A stretch of DNA of 55,026 nt, from NCBI GenBank assembly GCA_028281635.1, contig JANQJM010000174.1:1-55026 (forward strand), written 5' to 3'. The notes under the pieces were generated by a model. It was not told the origin of the DNA and did not search any database. It saw only the letters and a program-made list of their open reading frames with translations. Each line of letters opens with the position of its first letter. Within the stretch, counting starts at the first letter, position 1. The position numbers and the translations under genes are program-made. The stretch comes from Pseudomonadales bacterium. GTDB taxonomy: Bacteria; Pseudomonadota; Gammaproteobacteria; Pseudomonadales; Pseudohongiellaceae. Below are positions 17,183 through 26,506 of the stretch, piece after piece.

Positions 17183-17299
17183 ATGGGTACGTCAATAACT
17201 AATTTCAGTATTAGTTTCCTTATTGGGCTCATCCTGGCCGTCGCCATTTTCGTTGTGGCTAAATGGCAGGAAGCCCGTGTTGTGAAGACAGTTGATTAG
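17183..17299 (+). CDS. Possible 38-residue single-pass membrane peptide
   Basis: An ATG at 17183 opens 38 codons ending TAG. The product begins MGTSITNFSISFLIGLILAV, continues AIFVVAKWQE and ends in a basic tail. A hydrophobic stretch at about 9-26 would span the membrane once. The ribosome site (GTTGAG) is weak. It lies in the gap between two minus-strand genes, the diguanylate cyclase (start 17004) and DUF2490 (end 17309). Small single-pass proteins of this shape often tune membrane complexes, but I do not recognise this one. Confidence 0.4.
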   Translation: MGTSITNFSISFLIGLILAVAIFVVAKWQEARVVKTVD

Positions 17300-17308
17300 T
17301 TGCTTGAC

Positions 17309-18016
17309 TCAAAAGCGGTGAAACAGGTTGAACTGCAATTGGCCTTTGCCCAGATTGTCGGTTTCCTGATGCATATACCCAAATTGTAAACGCACGTTGT
17401 CCGTTACGCTGTAACCAAGAGCGACATAAGTACGATTGCGATCAAAGTAGTCCACTTTCCGATTGTCTCCGATGCTCTGCTCCAAATTCACAAACAATTC
17501 GTTATAGAGTGACAAGTAAAAGGCGCCCTCACCCAGGTTGTCCTGGTTAAAGGGATAATTCATGGCGACAAAGTAGCGAGCGCGGTTACGAAAGTCCTGC
17601 CCTTCTACATCACGTTGCTCCAGACGAAATCTGTGAGTGAGAAAGACCCGGGAACCCAGGCGCTGAGGAATAAGCGCTTCCTGGTAGATTCTGTGTTCGC
17701 GAGTGGTGATACCGCTGGGACCAAAAGTTCCTGTCTCGATGTTTGCATAACCCAGCGTATAGGTATTGTTCGATCCCTCTGGCGTCCAGGTAAAACCGCC
17801 GCGTATGAGTAGCTGTTCAAGGTCGCCACCTGGTACATCCCAGTTACGATGTTGGATATCTCCCTGGAATCCGAAGTTGCTGTTTTCCAGACGCGTGTTC
17901 CAGAAATACATGTACCAGGCACCAAGCTGATCTTCGTCTATTTGGGCGCTGGCTTGATGGGACAGGTTGATACAAAAAATTACAACAGAAAGACGGGAGA
18001 ACAAACTCGCACGCAT
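17309..18016 (-). CDS. DUF2490 outer-membrane-like protein
   Basis: 235 residues from the ATG at 18016, which has GGGGAAG seven bases upstream; a TTG at 18031 is less likely. A signal peptide ends QASA. The mature protein has alternating hydrophobic/polar beta strands: LGAWYMYFWNTRLENSNFGF, HRFRLEQRDVEGQDFRNRAR, FYLSLYNELFVNL, and terminal QLQFNLFHRF ending in Phe, as outer-membrane beta-barrels do. This fits the DUF2490 family. Probably a small outer-membrane barrel of unknown role. Confidence 0.88.
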   Translation of the reverse strand: MRASLFSRLSVVIFCINLSHQASAQIDEDQLGAWYMYFWNTRLENSNFGFQGDIQHRNWDVPGGDLEQLLIRGGFTWTPEGSNNTYTLGYANIETGTFGPSGITTREHRIYQEALIPQRLGSRVFLTHRFRLEQRDVEGQDFRNRARYFVAMNYPFNQDNLGEGAFYLSLYNELFVNLEQSIGDNRKVDYFDRNRTYVALGYSVTDNVRLQFGYMHQETDNLGKGQLQFNLFHRF

Positions 18017-18242
18017 TAGAAACTTCCCCAAGCAAAAAACGGCGAAAGTTTACAAAACTCTGTGATTAGTTCTGATTCAAAAAAAGATATTTCGATATAG
18101 ATAAAAACTATCATTCACTGATGCCAAATTCACAGATCTGTCAGGGCATTCTGCATCCACAGAACATGGGTTTTTGCAGTCACTTGTGTGCAGTGCGCGG
18201 TGGCGGTGATAGTATTTCCAGGGTTAGCAGCGAGTGCACTCA

Positions 18243-18533
18243 ATGAAGCCAGCCCTACCAACACTACATACCTTGCTTGCCTGCCTGCTCTTTGCCTGCG
18301 GTTCGCCACCGGAAGAACCCATTACTGAAACACCCGCTGTAGATCCCATGACAGAGGAGTTTTTCTTTATGCGTAATGAGGAAATTCTTGAAGCAATCCT
18401 TGCGCGCCTGGAAAGAGAAAACATTGAACACTGGTTAAATGACGACGGCTCGGTTGGTTTCTATGCGCGTGACACGAAAACAGTGGATGCGATCGCTAAT
18501 GCAGAAATTGGAAATTGGGTAACTCTGCAGTAA
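18243..18533 (+). CDS. Small putative lipoprotein of unknown function
   Basis: 96 residues from the ATG at 18243 (a GTG at 18234 would add three). MKPALPTLHTLLACLLFAC is a lipoprotein signal with the lipobox LLFAC; the mature protein starts at Cys19. An acidic linker (EEPITETPAVDP) is followed by a small domain with FFFMRNEEILEAILARLERE and WLNDDGSVGFYARDTKT. I do not recognise a family. It ends 18 bases before the methyltransferase gene, suggesting one transcript. Confidence 0.7.
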   Translation: MKPALPTLHTLLACLLFACGSPPEEPITETPAVDPMTEEFFFMRNEEILEAILARLERENIEHWLNDDGSVGFYARDTKTVDAIANAEIGNWVTLQ

Positions 18534-18551
18534 TACACAGGCAACGACGTA

Positions 18552-19178
18552 ATGGACGCACAGAAATTTTGGGACAAAAACGCTGAGAGATATGCCAAGT
18601 CACCAGTGCGTGACGACCAGATCTACCAGGAAAAACTGAGCAAGACGCAGGAATACTTAACTACGGGATCTGTAGTTCTTGAATTAGGTTGCGGCACTGG
18701 GACAACTGCTCTGCATCATGCACCACGAGTCAAACAGATTATCGCTACTGATATCTCTAACAATATGATAGAGATCGCGCGCAAGAAGGCGAGAGAGGCT
18801 GGCATAGAGAATGTGGAATTCAAACAAGCGACGGTTGAGGATTTGTCAGCTGAGTCAGCAAGTTTCGATGCCATACTGGCACTGAATCTCATTCACTTGC
18901 TTGATGACCCTGTGGCCTGCATTCGTAAAGTTTATGGCTTGTTAAAACCTGGTGGAGTGTTTGTGACCAGCACTGTCTGTCTTGGCGATAGGCTCTTTAG
19001 TTTCTGGCACATTCTCATTCCAGCCATGCAGTTATTGGGCAAAGCACCTCCGGTGCAGTACATAAAGCGTGCGAAACTGGAAAAAGAATTAGCTAACGCG
19101 GGATTCCTGGAAGTTTTCACAAGGCCTGCCGCAAAAAGTGAAGCAGCCTTTATCGTTTCGCAGAAGCCATCTTCCTGA
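18552..19178 (+). CDS. Class I SAM-dependent methyltransferase
   Basis: 208 residues, cytosolic. It opens MDAQKFWDKNAERYAKSPV, a Methyltransf_11/UbiE-like start. SAM-binding motif I is VLELGCGTGTTAL (about 37-49), the acidic motif II residue is in IIATDISNNMIEIA and motif III is FDAILALNLIHLL. LLKPGGVFVTSTVCLGDRLF gives the post-motif. The substrate is not evident; small molecules or lipids are typical. A hairpin without a T tract (19192-19213) follows the stop. Confidence 0.92.
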   Translation: MDAQKFWDKNAERYAKSPVRDDQIYQEKLSKTQEYLTTGSVVLELGCGTGTTALHHAPRVKQIIATDISNNMIEIARKKAREAGIENVEFKQATVEDLSAESASFDAILALNLIHLLDDPVACIRKVYGLLKPGGVFVTSTVCLGDRLFSFWHILIPAMQLLGKAPPVQYIKRAKLEKELANAGFLEVFTRPAAKSEAAFIVSQKPSS

Positions 19179-19228
19179 TTGTGTTCAGCCAGGCTTTGCG
19201 TTTGGACAAAGCCCGGCTCCACGGACAA

Positions 19229-22200
19229 TCACTGCACAGAAATCTCGCGACGTTCCGGCCGGCGCCATCGAATCGGTGGAGCAGGCTCAGGTTTTAATTC
19301 CACCGCTTCCGTCTCTAATAATCTCAGTGCTTCCGCAATGGCTGCTTCTAACTGCGGATCGCCACCTTGGATAACCTGTTCAGGCACTTGTTCTACCCAA
19401 ATGTCAGGTGCGATGCCTTGGTCTTCCACAGCCCAATTACCATCGAGATCGAAGAATCCACCACGCGGTGCAACATAACGCCCACCATCAATCAACGGGG
19501 GTGTATCCCAGGTGCCGACCAATCCGCCCCAGGTTCGAGTGCCAACCAGAGGGCCTACTTCTTGAAGCCGAAACAGGTAGGGCATTAAGTCTCCGCCGGA
19601 ACCAGCACGTTCGTTGATGATCATAACTTTTGGTCCAAATATTCCTGCCATGGGCTGTGTCCACGGACGACGATCTCCCACTGGCGAGTTGAAGTAACCA
19701 CGAAGCTCACGATCCATTAGATCCACAATATAGTCAGCAGCCGAACCACCACCATTGTTTCTTTCGTCGATCACTGCGCCGCGCTTATGTTGCTGGGCAA
19801 AGTACATACGATTGAAATTGTCGTAGCCACCCTGGGCAGTATTAGGTAACCACACGTAAGCAAGCTGACCATCTGACATCTCATCAACGATGCGACGATT
19901 GTTTTCAACCCACGCCCAGGTTCGCAACTGCCCATCATTAGTAATGGGTTCGACTACGACCTCACGTGCGTTTTGACGAGAGGGTGAATCGTTCAACAGA
20001 AGTTGTACTTGTCGTCCGGCAGTGCCTTCGAATAACTCATAGGGATTGTCTACTTCACTGACATCGACACCGTTTACGGCGACCAAAAAATCCCCTTCAG
20101 CAACATCCAGACCAGGTATTGCCAGTGGTGCCGTCAGCCCTGGATTCCAATCTTCGCCGGTAAGAATGCGATCAATACGTACCCCATCTTGATCCGAGAT
20201 CAAATCAGCTCCCAATAAGCCCACTGGCACATTGTCCAGGTCAGGATAGTCGCCACCGCGCACGTAGGAATGACCAACGGCGATCTCACCGCTCACGATA
20301 TCCATTAGATAGTTGAGGTCGGAGCGGTGACTCACATGCTCAAGCCAGGGTGAATACCAGGACCAGATCTGATCCCAGGGAGCGCCGTGCTGGTTGTCTA
20401 CGTACAGAAAGTCTCGCATGTAGCGCCAACTTTCTTTTAATAGCTGCGCCCATTCGTCTCTGGGATTCAATTGCACTCTCAGCCCAGACACATCCAGATT
20501 ACTTTGATCGCCATCTCTCGGTGGTCGATCAGTGCTAAGTACTTGCCAGCTGCTACCCGAACGAATCAGCATTTTCTTCCTATCGAACGATGCAGTGGCA
20601 AAATTCACACTGCCAAATTCTTCGGCTTCTTGATCATCGATAGTGAATTTTTTCAAAGTCGCTTGAGGTGGTCCGGCAACACCAACATCGGGTTGGGTCT
20701 GTAACACGAAAACAGAACCGGCTGGCGCGGGTAAAAGACCTTGGTACTGAGTAACTGGCAAAGAAGTAGCGACTATCCGATCCATGAATCCGGCCACATC
20801 GACATCAATGGGATCGAGTACGCTAGGATTTGAGGATTCACCTGATTCCGCTTCGCTATCAGATTCTTCATCGCCGTCTTCTTCATTGACCGCAGGTTCG
20901 TCTCCCAGTTTAGGAAGTAAGGGCGACTTGCCTTCTTCGGATAACAAACCCAGATAAAGTGCATATTTGATCGGGCGGTCATAACTCGTCATATCCAACC
21001 AGCCGACATTCAAGCCAAGATTGGTGGATGCGAGAAACCAGAGATATTCGCCTCCAGCATCCCAAACAGGAGTGATCGCGTCCGCCATACCATCTGTTAT
21101 CTGATGAGTTTCGTCCGTGTCCACGTTGTAGACGAATATGGCACGATGTGAATTATCGAGTCTGCGAGCATAAGCAATCCATTTGCCATCAGGAGACCAG
21201 GCAGGCTGTAGAGATCGCTCAGGATGGGCAAAGCGTTCCGTGTCTACATGAGAGAGCTCACCATTGCTCGTGTCCACCACCAACAAACGCATGTCGGTAT
21301 CGGTAAACGCAATATGTCCGTCGCCTGGTGACCAGGTTGGTTGAAAGAAAAAAGTGGGTTCTGGAATATCGATTATTCGTTTTTCACCAAGCCCGGTCTG
21401 ATCGGTAATAACCAATTGATACTCGCCAGACTCATCAGAGAAGTAAGCAATCTGTTGTCCATCGGTAGACCAGCCAGGGTAACGTTCGGCCGCACCTGAG
21501 TTGCTTGTCAGGTTTCTCCAGCTTCCATCTTCAACTGGCACAGTGAGAATTTCACCACGATGTTCAAACAGTGCGCGCTGACCAGTGGGCGACAATGTGG
21601 CATTCTGCAAACCTGTCGCAGGTACATCCTCCCATCGTCTACGCGCAAAATTCAGATCGCCTTCAGCATAGATTTCTAATTGCCTGCGAGTGCCGGTTGC
21701 AGGATCGAGTTCATGCAAGTGACCACCTTGCTCGTACACGATCACGCCGTCACCACCATCCAGGTCTTTAACGTCGAATTGCCAGTGATAAGTGAGTTGT
21801 TCGTTGGCACCCGTTTCCGGATCGAAACGCCAGATATTGCTGGCCCAATCGGCTTCCGATAAATAGTAAACCTGACCACCCAACCACACCGGCGACATAT
21901 GCCGCTCACTACCTTGCGGCGTGAGTGTCTGCTCATAGGTTTCCAAATCCACAATGGAAATAGGTCTGGCGTGACCTCCCCGATGATTGCGCCACTCCGG
22001 GTCCCAAAAACCGATTTCCTGGTAGGCCATGTAGCGGCCATCTTCCGACATCTCTCCGTCGTAGGCCTGGGGGATAGCGGTGGCTTCCGGTAATCCGCCA
22101 TCCAGAGGTACTGTATAAAACGTCCAGACTTTCGTTGGTTCAGTTTTTCGAGTGGATCGAAACAGAATGGACTCTCCATCCGGCGTCCAGCCCATCACCA

Positions 22201-22564
22201 CATCGGCACCAGGGTGCCAGGTAAGTCGCGTTGGTTCCCCTCCATTTGTGGAAACCACATAGACATCCTGATTGCCATGGTATTCGCCGGTGAACGCGAC
22301 CAGGGATCCATCCGGAGAGAACTTAGGATCGGTTTCGCCTCCTTCTGCTGTAGTCAGGCGCCTGGCGCTGCCCCCCTCTCTTCCTACCACCCAAACATCG
22401 TTGGCATGGACGAAAGCGATGCCGCTGGCGGATACTGTGGGTTGGCGTAATAGCTGAGTGCCATTTGCCATAGTCCAACTACTGAAACTTGCAAATAGCA
22501 ACGTTATCAATAAAAAGAAGGTTTTCGGAAGGCGCAATCCAGTCACTAACTGTGCATTTTGCAT
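19229..22564 (-). CDS. Tricorn-type S41 protease with beta-propellers and PDZ
   Basis: 1111 residues from the ATG at 22564 (GGAGAC upstream); a GTG at 22609 is an alternative. A signal peptide ends TMANG, so this copy is exported, unlike archaeal tricorn. WD40-like propeller units follow (TDPKFSPDGSLVAFTGEYHG, YPGWSTDGQQIAYFSDESGE, QPAWSPDGKWIAYARRLDNS), then an acidic insertion (about 560-585). A core domain, a PDZ domain (ADLISDQDGVRI to FLVAVNGVDV) and the S41 domain complete it. The nucleophile is S989 in RAGSGGDLMPYLF, and His lies in GEIAVGHSYV. It should cut peptides in the periplasm or outside the cell. Confidence 0.93.
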   Translation of the reverse strand: MQNAQLVTGLRLPKTFFLLITLLFASFSSWTMANGTQLLRQPTVSASGIAFVHANDVWVVGREGGSARRLTTAEGGETDPKFSPDGSLVAFTGEYHGNQDVYVVSTNGGEPTRLTWHPGADVVMGWTPDGESILFRSTRKTEPTKVWTFYTVPLDGGLPEATAIPQAYDGEMSEDGRYMAYQEIGFWDPEWRNHRGGHARPISIVDLETYEQTLTPQGSERHMSPVWLGGQVYYLSEADWASNIWRFDPETGANEQLTYHWQFDVKDLDGGDGVIVYEQGGHLHELDPATGTRRQLEIYAEGDLNFARRRWEDVPATGLQNATLSPTGQRALFEHRGEILTVPVEDGSWRNLTSNSGAAERYPGWSTDGQQIAYFSDESGEYQLVITDQTGLGEKRIIDIPEPTFFFQPTWSPGDGHIAFTDTDMRLLVVDTSNGELSHVDTERFAHPERSLQPAWSPDGKWIAYARRLDNSHRAIFVYNVDTDETHQITDGMADAITPVWDAGGEYLWFLASTNLGLNVGWLDMTSYDRPIKYALYLGLLSEEGKSPLLPKLGDEPAVNEEDGDEESDSEAESGESSNPSVLDPIDVDVAGFMDRIVATSLPVTQYQGLLPAPAGSVFVLQTQPDVGVAGPPQATLKKFTIDDQEAEEFGSVNFATASFDRKKMLIRSGSSWQVLSTDRPPRDGDQSNLDVSGLRVQLNPRDEWAQLLKESWRYMRDFLYVDNQHGAPWDQIWSWYSPWLEHVSHRSDLNYLMDIVSGEIAVGHSYVRGGDYPDLDNVPVGLLGADLISDQDGVRIDRILTGEDWNPGLTAPLAIPGLDVAEGDFLVAVNGVDVSEVDNPYELFEGTAGRQVQLLLNDSPSRQNAREVVVEPITNDGQLRTWAWVENNRRIVDEMSDGQLAYVWLPNTAQGGYDNFNRMYFAQQHKRGAVIDERNNGGGSAADYIVDLMDRELRGYFNSPVGDRRPWTQPMAGIFGPKVMIINERAGSGGDLMPYLFRLQEVGPLVGTRTWGGLVGTWDTPPLIDGGRYVAPRGGFFDLDGNWAVEDQGIAPDIWVEQVPEQVIQGGDPQLEAAIAEALRLLETEAVELKPEPAPPIRWRRPERREISVQ

Positions 22565-22723
22565 GGCCAGTCTCCACAGAAATTGAAGGCTCTTAATCGA
22601 CTCAAACACTAATGCGGTGGGGTCAGAAAGGCAACATCATTGCCGCAATCTGGATGTCCACAATGGTCACATGCGCTATAGTCGTACCTGCGATAAGTAG
22701 CAAGAAGATAGTCAGAGGTTAAT

Positions 22724-23476
22724 TTGAGTACAGACAGAATTGTGCTGATCACTGGAAGCAGCCGTGGGATCGGTGCTGCGTCAGCGAGATTATTTGCAGC
22801 CAATGGATGGGGGGTTTGCATTAACTATGTTAACAACGCCGAAGCTGCGAAGGCTGTTGCGAAAGATGTAGAAGCCAATGGTGTTCCTTGCGCCGTTGTG
22901 CAAGGTGATGTCTCGAAAGAGGAAGATGTACTTCGCGTATTCGAAACAGTGGATAGTGAGTTTGGAACACTTTCATCGTTGATAAACAACGCAGGCATAC
23001 TGCTTCCTCAAAGTAGACTTTCAGGAATTAATGCTGAACGTCTCAATAAGCTGCTTATAACAAACGTTACTAGTTGCTTCATTTGTAGCCGCGAAGCGGT
23101 GAAAAGGATGTCTACAAATGGAGGTGGGAAGGGCGGCACTATCGTCAACGTCTCTTCCATCGCCGCGACGCTGGGTGCCCCCAATGAATACACTGACTAT
23201 GCAGCGACCAAAGGTGCAATGGATACCTTCACCCGTGGGCTGGCACTGGAGGTTGCCGGTGAAGGTATTCGGGTGAATGCTGTCAGGCCCGGCATTATCG
23301 ATACTGAAATTCATGCCGATGGAGGTGAACCAGGCAGAGTGCAAAGACTCGGCCCGATGGTGCCAATGCAGCGGGGTGGAACTGCCGAAGAAATTGCTGA
23401 AGCCATCTATTGGTTAGCTTCAGAAAAATCATCTTATGCCACTGGCACATTTGTCGATCTCTCCGGCGGACGCTGA
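22724..23476 (+). CDS. Short-chain dehydrogenase/reductase
   Basis: 250 residues starting at a TTG (22724) with AGAGG five bases upstream. A classical SDR: TGSSRGIG at 10-17 binds the cofactor, NNAG at 88-91, catalytic Ser in VNVSSIAA (S144/S145), and Y159-x3-K163. AVRPGIIDTEIHADGG follows. The C-terminus TGTFVDLSGGR is typical of FabG-like NAD(P)H oxidoreductases. Substrate not evident. It is divergent from the tricorn gene and ends four bases before the convergent rhodanese gene. Confidence 0.94.
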   Translation: MSTDRIVLITGSSRGIGAASARLFAANGWGVCINYVNNAEAAKAVAKDVEANGVPCAVVQGDVSKEEDVLRVFETVDSEFGTLSSLINNAGILLPQSRLSGINAERLNKLLITNVTSCFICSREAVKRMSTNGGGKGGTIVNVSSIAATLGAPNEYTDYAATKGAMDTFTRGLALEVAGEGIRVNAVRPGIIDTEIHADGGEPGRVQRLGPMVPMQRGGTAEEIAEAIYWLASEKSSYATGTFVDLSGGR

Positions 23477-23480
23477 GACA

Positions 23481-23876
23481 TCAAACAGACACCAGCGTAA
23501 AACCTTCATCCAACCAACCACATACTCCGCCGATCATTTTTTTCACCGGCCGATTCAACGTGGCCAGTCGTATCGCTGCCTTTTCTGTGGCATTGCAATG
23601 AGGGCCTGCACAATACACAACGAATAGTGTGTCCAGCGGGTATTGCTCCAGGTTTTCCGCATTCAATTTGGAGTAGGGGAAAGAGATTGCGCCCTCGACA
23701 TGCCCTTTGTCATAGAGTTCAGTGCCGCGCACATCCAACAGGACAAAATCTTGCAGGCCATTACTAATGGCATGGTGTACATCCCAGCAATCGGTTTCGA
23801 ACTGCATCAAGGATTCGAAATGGGCCAGGGCGGCCTCGCTGCTGGCTGCGGCTGGGCGTGAAACGGCTGATGGCAT
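23481..23876 (-). CDS. Rhodanese-domain sulfurtransferase
   Basis: 131 residues, one rhodanese domain. FVLLDVRGTELYDKGHVEGA (about 44-63) and the active loop VVYCAGPHCNATEKAA are typical, with Cys89 the persulfide-forming residue and C94 close by. No signal peptide. It probably carries sulfane sulfur. It is divergent, by 120 bases, from a GlxA/FtrA-type regulator; rhodanese genes are known neighbours of FtrA-type regulators, so the regulator may control it. Confidence 0.93.
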   Translation of the reverse strand: MPSAVSRPAAASSEAALAHFESLMQFETDCWDVHHAISNGLQDFVLLDVRGTELYDKGHVEGAISFPYSKLNAENLEQYPLDTLFVVYCAGPHCNATEKAAIRLATLNRPVKKMIGGVCGWLDEGFTLVSV

Positions 23877-23996
23877 TGGGCTCTCCGGGGGTTGCGTGAA
23901 TCTAGAGTCAAAGTATTGCTGAGTTCAGCGATCCGAGAAATTGGCTTGAAAGACAATATTCGTTAATATCCAGCCAAGTTAATCAGGAGCAAAAAA

Positions 23997-24938
23997 ATGC
24001 ATCGAGTGGCTGTTTTAGCGAATGAACAGGTGGCCTTGTTTGAACTGGCATGCGCAGTTGAGTTGTTCGGTTTACCTCGCCCGGATTTTGATTCCTGGTA
24101 CCAGTGCGATGTTGTGACATTCTCCCAGGGGCCGGTTCAGGCAACCGCGAATGTACAACTGGAAGTGAAGTCAGTATCCCGACTGAATTCTTACGCTACA
24201 CTTATTGTGCCGAACTGGCCTACCAATGCCGGTGAAGTCCCCCAGTCAGTAGCTAAAGAAATTTTACGATTCTACAAGTCGGGAAAGCGCATACTGTCTT
24301 TTTGTTCAGGTGCTTTTCTACTCGCCGAGTTGGGACTACTTACAAATCGGAAAGCGACTACTCATTGGCGCTATGCAGATATTTTCCAACAACGTTTTCC
24401 AGATGTGAGCTACGTTGATGATGTACTGTACGCCTATGACGGCCAGATTGGTTGCTCAGCAGGAAGCGCATCGGGTATTGATCTGGGATTAGAAATTATT
24501 AGAGAAGATTTTGGGTACAAAGCAGCAAATCAGGTGGCAAGGCGTCTGGTACTCTCTGCCCAGCGCAGTGGCGGACAGTCGCAATTTGTTGATTCGACAG
24601 CTCCTCAACAATCGAGTCAATTTGCGAAGTCCCTGGACTGGGCTGTGAAAAACCTTAGCAAACCTATCGACATCGACTCTTTGGCGCGCAATGCCAATAT
24701 GACACGCCGCACTTTTGACAGGAAATTTAAATCTGCGATCAAGCTTTCGCCAAAGATCTGGTTGACTCAGCAACGAGTGAATAAAGCGAAAGAATTATTG
24801 GAAGACCAGCAACTGAGTGTTGAGAAAATCGCCGAGCTATCAGGATTTGAAACAGCCACTACTATGCGACATCATTTCAAACGAACAGTCGGGATCTCTC
24901 CCACTCAATATCGCAGCCAGTTCGGTATGAGAGTTTAA
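23997..24938 (+). CDS. GlxA/FtrA-type AraC-family transcriptional regulator
   Basis: 313 residues, AGGAGC upstream of the ATG. The N-terminal DJ-1/PfpI-like domain (1-195) starts MHRVAVLANEQVALFELACA and keeps the nucleophile-elbow Cys in ILSFCSGAFLLAELGLL, followed by ATTHWRYADIFQQRFP. A C-terminal AraC double helix-turn-helix (about 215-313) has IDSLARNANMTRRTFDRKFK and VEKIAELSGFETATTMRHHF. It should bind DNA and likely senses a small metabolite or stress through the DJ-1-like domain. The divergent rhodanese and the GyrI-like gene 13 bases downstream are likely targets. Confidence 0.92.
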   Translation: MHRVAVLANEQVALFELACAVELFGLPRPDFDSWYQCDVVTFSQGPVQATANVQLEVKSVSRLNSYATLIVPNWPTNAGEVPQSVAKEILRFYKSGKRILSFCSGAFLLAELGLLTNRKATTHWRYADIFQQRFPDVSYVDDVLYAYDGQIGCSAGSASGIDLGLEIIREDFGYKAANQVARRLVLSAQRSGGQSQFVDSTAPQQSSQFAKSLDWAVKNLSKPIDIDSLARNANMTRRTFDRKFKSAIKLSPKIWLTQQRVNKAKELLEDQQLSVEKIAELSGFETATTMRHHFKRTVGISPTQYRSQFGMRV

Positions 24939-24951
24939 ATCGGGGTAACTC

Positions 24952-25422
24952 ATGGAAGTTAGCATCGTTCAGTTTCCAGAAACACCTGTCGCCGTGGTTG
25001 AACATCGGGGCTCCCCGGCTCTTGAACATGAGTCAGTCTTGAAGATGATTGCCTGGCGCAAGGAAAACCGATTACCGCCTGAGCATCATCGTAGCTATGG
25101 GATTCACTACAACAACCCACAGGAAGTTAATCAGTCGGACTATCGAGTAGATCTGGGAACTAACTATGAAGGGGAAGTGTCAGAAAATAGTTATGGTGTG
25201 GTAGCGAAGCTAATTCCTGCATGCCGTTGCGCACTTGCCAGACACCTCGGATCGCGAGCTAATGTGACGGCAGCAGCGTATCTCTATGAATGCTGGTTGC
25301 CCAATAGTGGAGAGACTCTTGGAGAGTTTCCAATATTCTTCCACTATGTGAACGTAGGACCGGAAGTTAAAGAAGCAGATATGATAACCGATGTTTACCT
25401 GCCACTTGCCGATACAGAGTAA
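24952..25422 (+). CDS. GyrI-like small-molecule-binding domain protein
   Basis: 156 residues, no signal peptide. VSIVQFPETPVAVVEHRGSP is the usual opening of the GyrI-like/AraC effector-binding domain (SHS2-derived ligand barrel). YGIHYNNPQEVNQSDYRVDL and the C-terminal YECWLPNSGETLGEFPIFFH complete the fold. A stand-alone member, lacking a DNA-binding domain. It starts 13 bases after the GlxA-type regulator, so it may be a co-expressed ligand sensor or sequestering protein. Confidence 0.9.
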   Translation: MEVSIVQFPETPVAVVEHRGSPALEHESVLKMIAWRKENRLPPEHHRSYGIHYNNPQEVNQSDYRVDLGTNYEGEVSENSYGVVAKLIPACRCALARHLGSRANVTAAAYLYECWLPNSGETLGEFPIFFHYVNVGPEVKEADMITDVYLPLADTE

Positions 25423-25454
25423 ACACCGGAGTCGAAACGCTTAATGAGTCCTCT

Positions 25455-26480
25455 ATGTCTAAATTGAATCGACTGGTTATCACTGTTTTATCGCTGTTCA
25501 CCTCAACAGCGCTCATGGCACAAGACAAGCCAGATTTTGAAATCTGGTTGGCGGAGTTGCGTGAGGATGCCATTGCTGAGGGCTTCAGCGAGGCGAACAT
25601 TGCACTCGCTTTCTCCGAAATTACTCCTCCCGTTCAGCGCATTATCAGCAATGATCGTTCGCAGCCAGAAAGAGTTCAGACCTATGACGACTACCTCGCT
25701 GCCCGAGTGAGCGATTGGAAGATTCGAAATGGTAAGAGTCGAATGTCAGAGCATCGTGGATTACTCCAGGAGATTGGCGAACAATACGGTGTACAACCTC
25801 GATTCATCGTTGCTTTCTGGGGTATGGAGACCAACTTCGGTACTTACCCGATATCGGAACCTCTGTTCAATACGCTGGCGACCTTAGCCTATGACAACCG
25901 CCGGGCAGCATTCTTTCGCAAACAATTTATGGCAGCACTTTCCATGCTGGAAAGTGGATTCCCAAGTTATGACATGTTGAAGAGTTCCTGGGCAGGTGCA
26001 ATGGGTCAATCACAGTTTATTCCCGAAAGTTACCTGGCCTACGCGGTGGATCATGATGGCGATGGCAAAAAAGACATCTGGAATACAGAAGCTGATGTAT
26101 TCGCATCTATAGCAAACTACATCAAAGCAAGAGGATGGCGCGATGATCTAACCTGGGGTCGTGTCGTGAAATTACCCCCTGGTGGCGAAGAGTCGTTGCG
26201 GGCTTCGGCTTCTGACGGGCTAACTCCTGACAGATTTTGCTCGCGCTACGGAAGCCTTGGTGTTTGGCGTGATCTGCAGGACTGGCAAGCTTTGGGAGTG
26301 AGACGTCCGGATGGTTCGGACTTACCAACGCGATCAATCCCTGCCGCTCTGGTGTATGCAGACTCGGGCGATGATGAGGCTTACATTGTCTATCGAAATT
26401 TCTGCAGTATCATGAGCTACAACCCTGCACTCAAGTACGCGCTTTCAATTGGATTGTTATCTGATCTGGTTGTACCCTGA
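25455..26480 (+). CDS. MltB-family lytic murein transglycosylase
   Basis: 341 residues with a signal peptide ending ALMA. The catalytic Glu is E125 in FWGMETNFGTYP. SSWAGAMGQSQFIPESYLAY and VDHDGDGKKDIWNTEADVFA are the other family signatures. The enzyme cuts peptidoglycan between MurNAc and GlcNAc to give 1,6-anhydro products in the periplasm. There is no lipobox, so this is a soluble form, and the C-terminal peptidoglycan-binding domain found in many longer members is absent. Confidence 0.95.
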   Translation: MSKLNRLVITVLSLFTSTALMAQDKPDFEIWLAELREDAIAEGFSEANIALAFSEITPPVQRIISNDRSQPERVQTYDDYLAARVSDWKIRNGKSRMSEHRGLLQEIGEQYGVQPRFIVAFWGMETNFGTYPISEPLFNTLATLAYDNRRAAFFRKQFMAALSMLESGFPSYDMLKSSWAGAMGQSQFIPESYLAYAVDHDGDGKKDIWNTEADVFASIANYIKARGWRDDLTWGRVVKLPPGGEESLRASASDGLTPDRFCSRYGSLGVWRDLQDWQALGVRRPDGSDLPTRSIPAALVYADSGDDEAYIVYRNFCSIMSYNPALKYALSIGLLSDLVVP

Positions 26481-26506
26481 CACTTCGACTTCAAGTTGAA
26501 GTGCAG

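Noticed and set aside
19189..19216. Terminator after the methyltransferase gene
   Set aside because: GGCTTTG/CAAAGCC forms a stem but no T tract follows on either strand.
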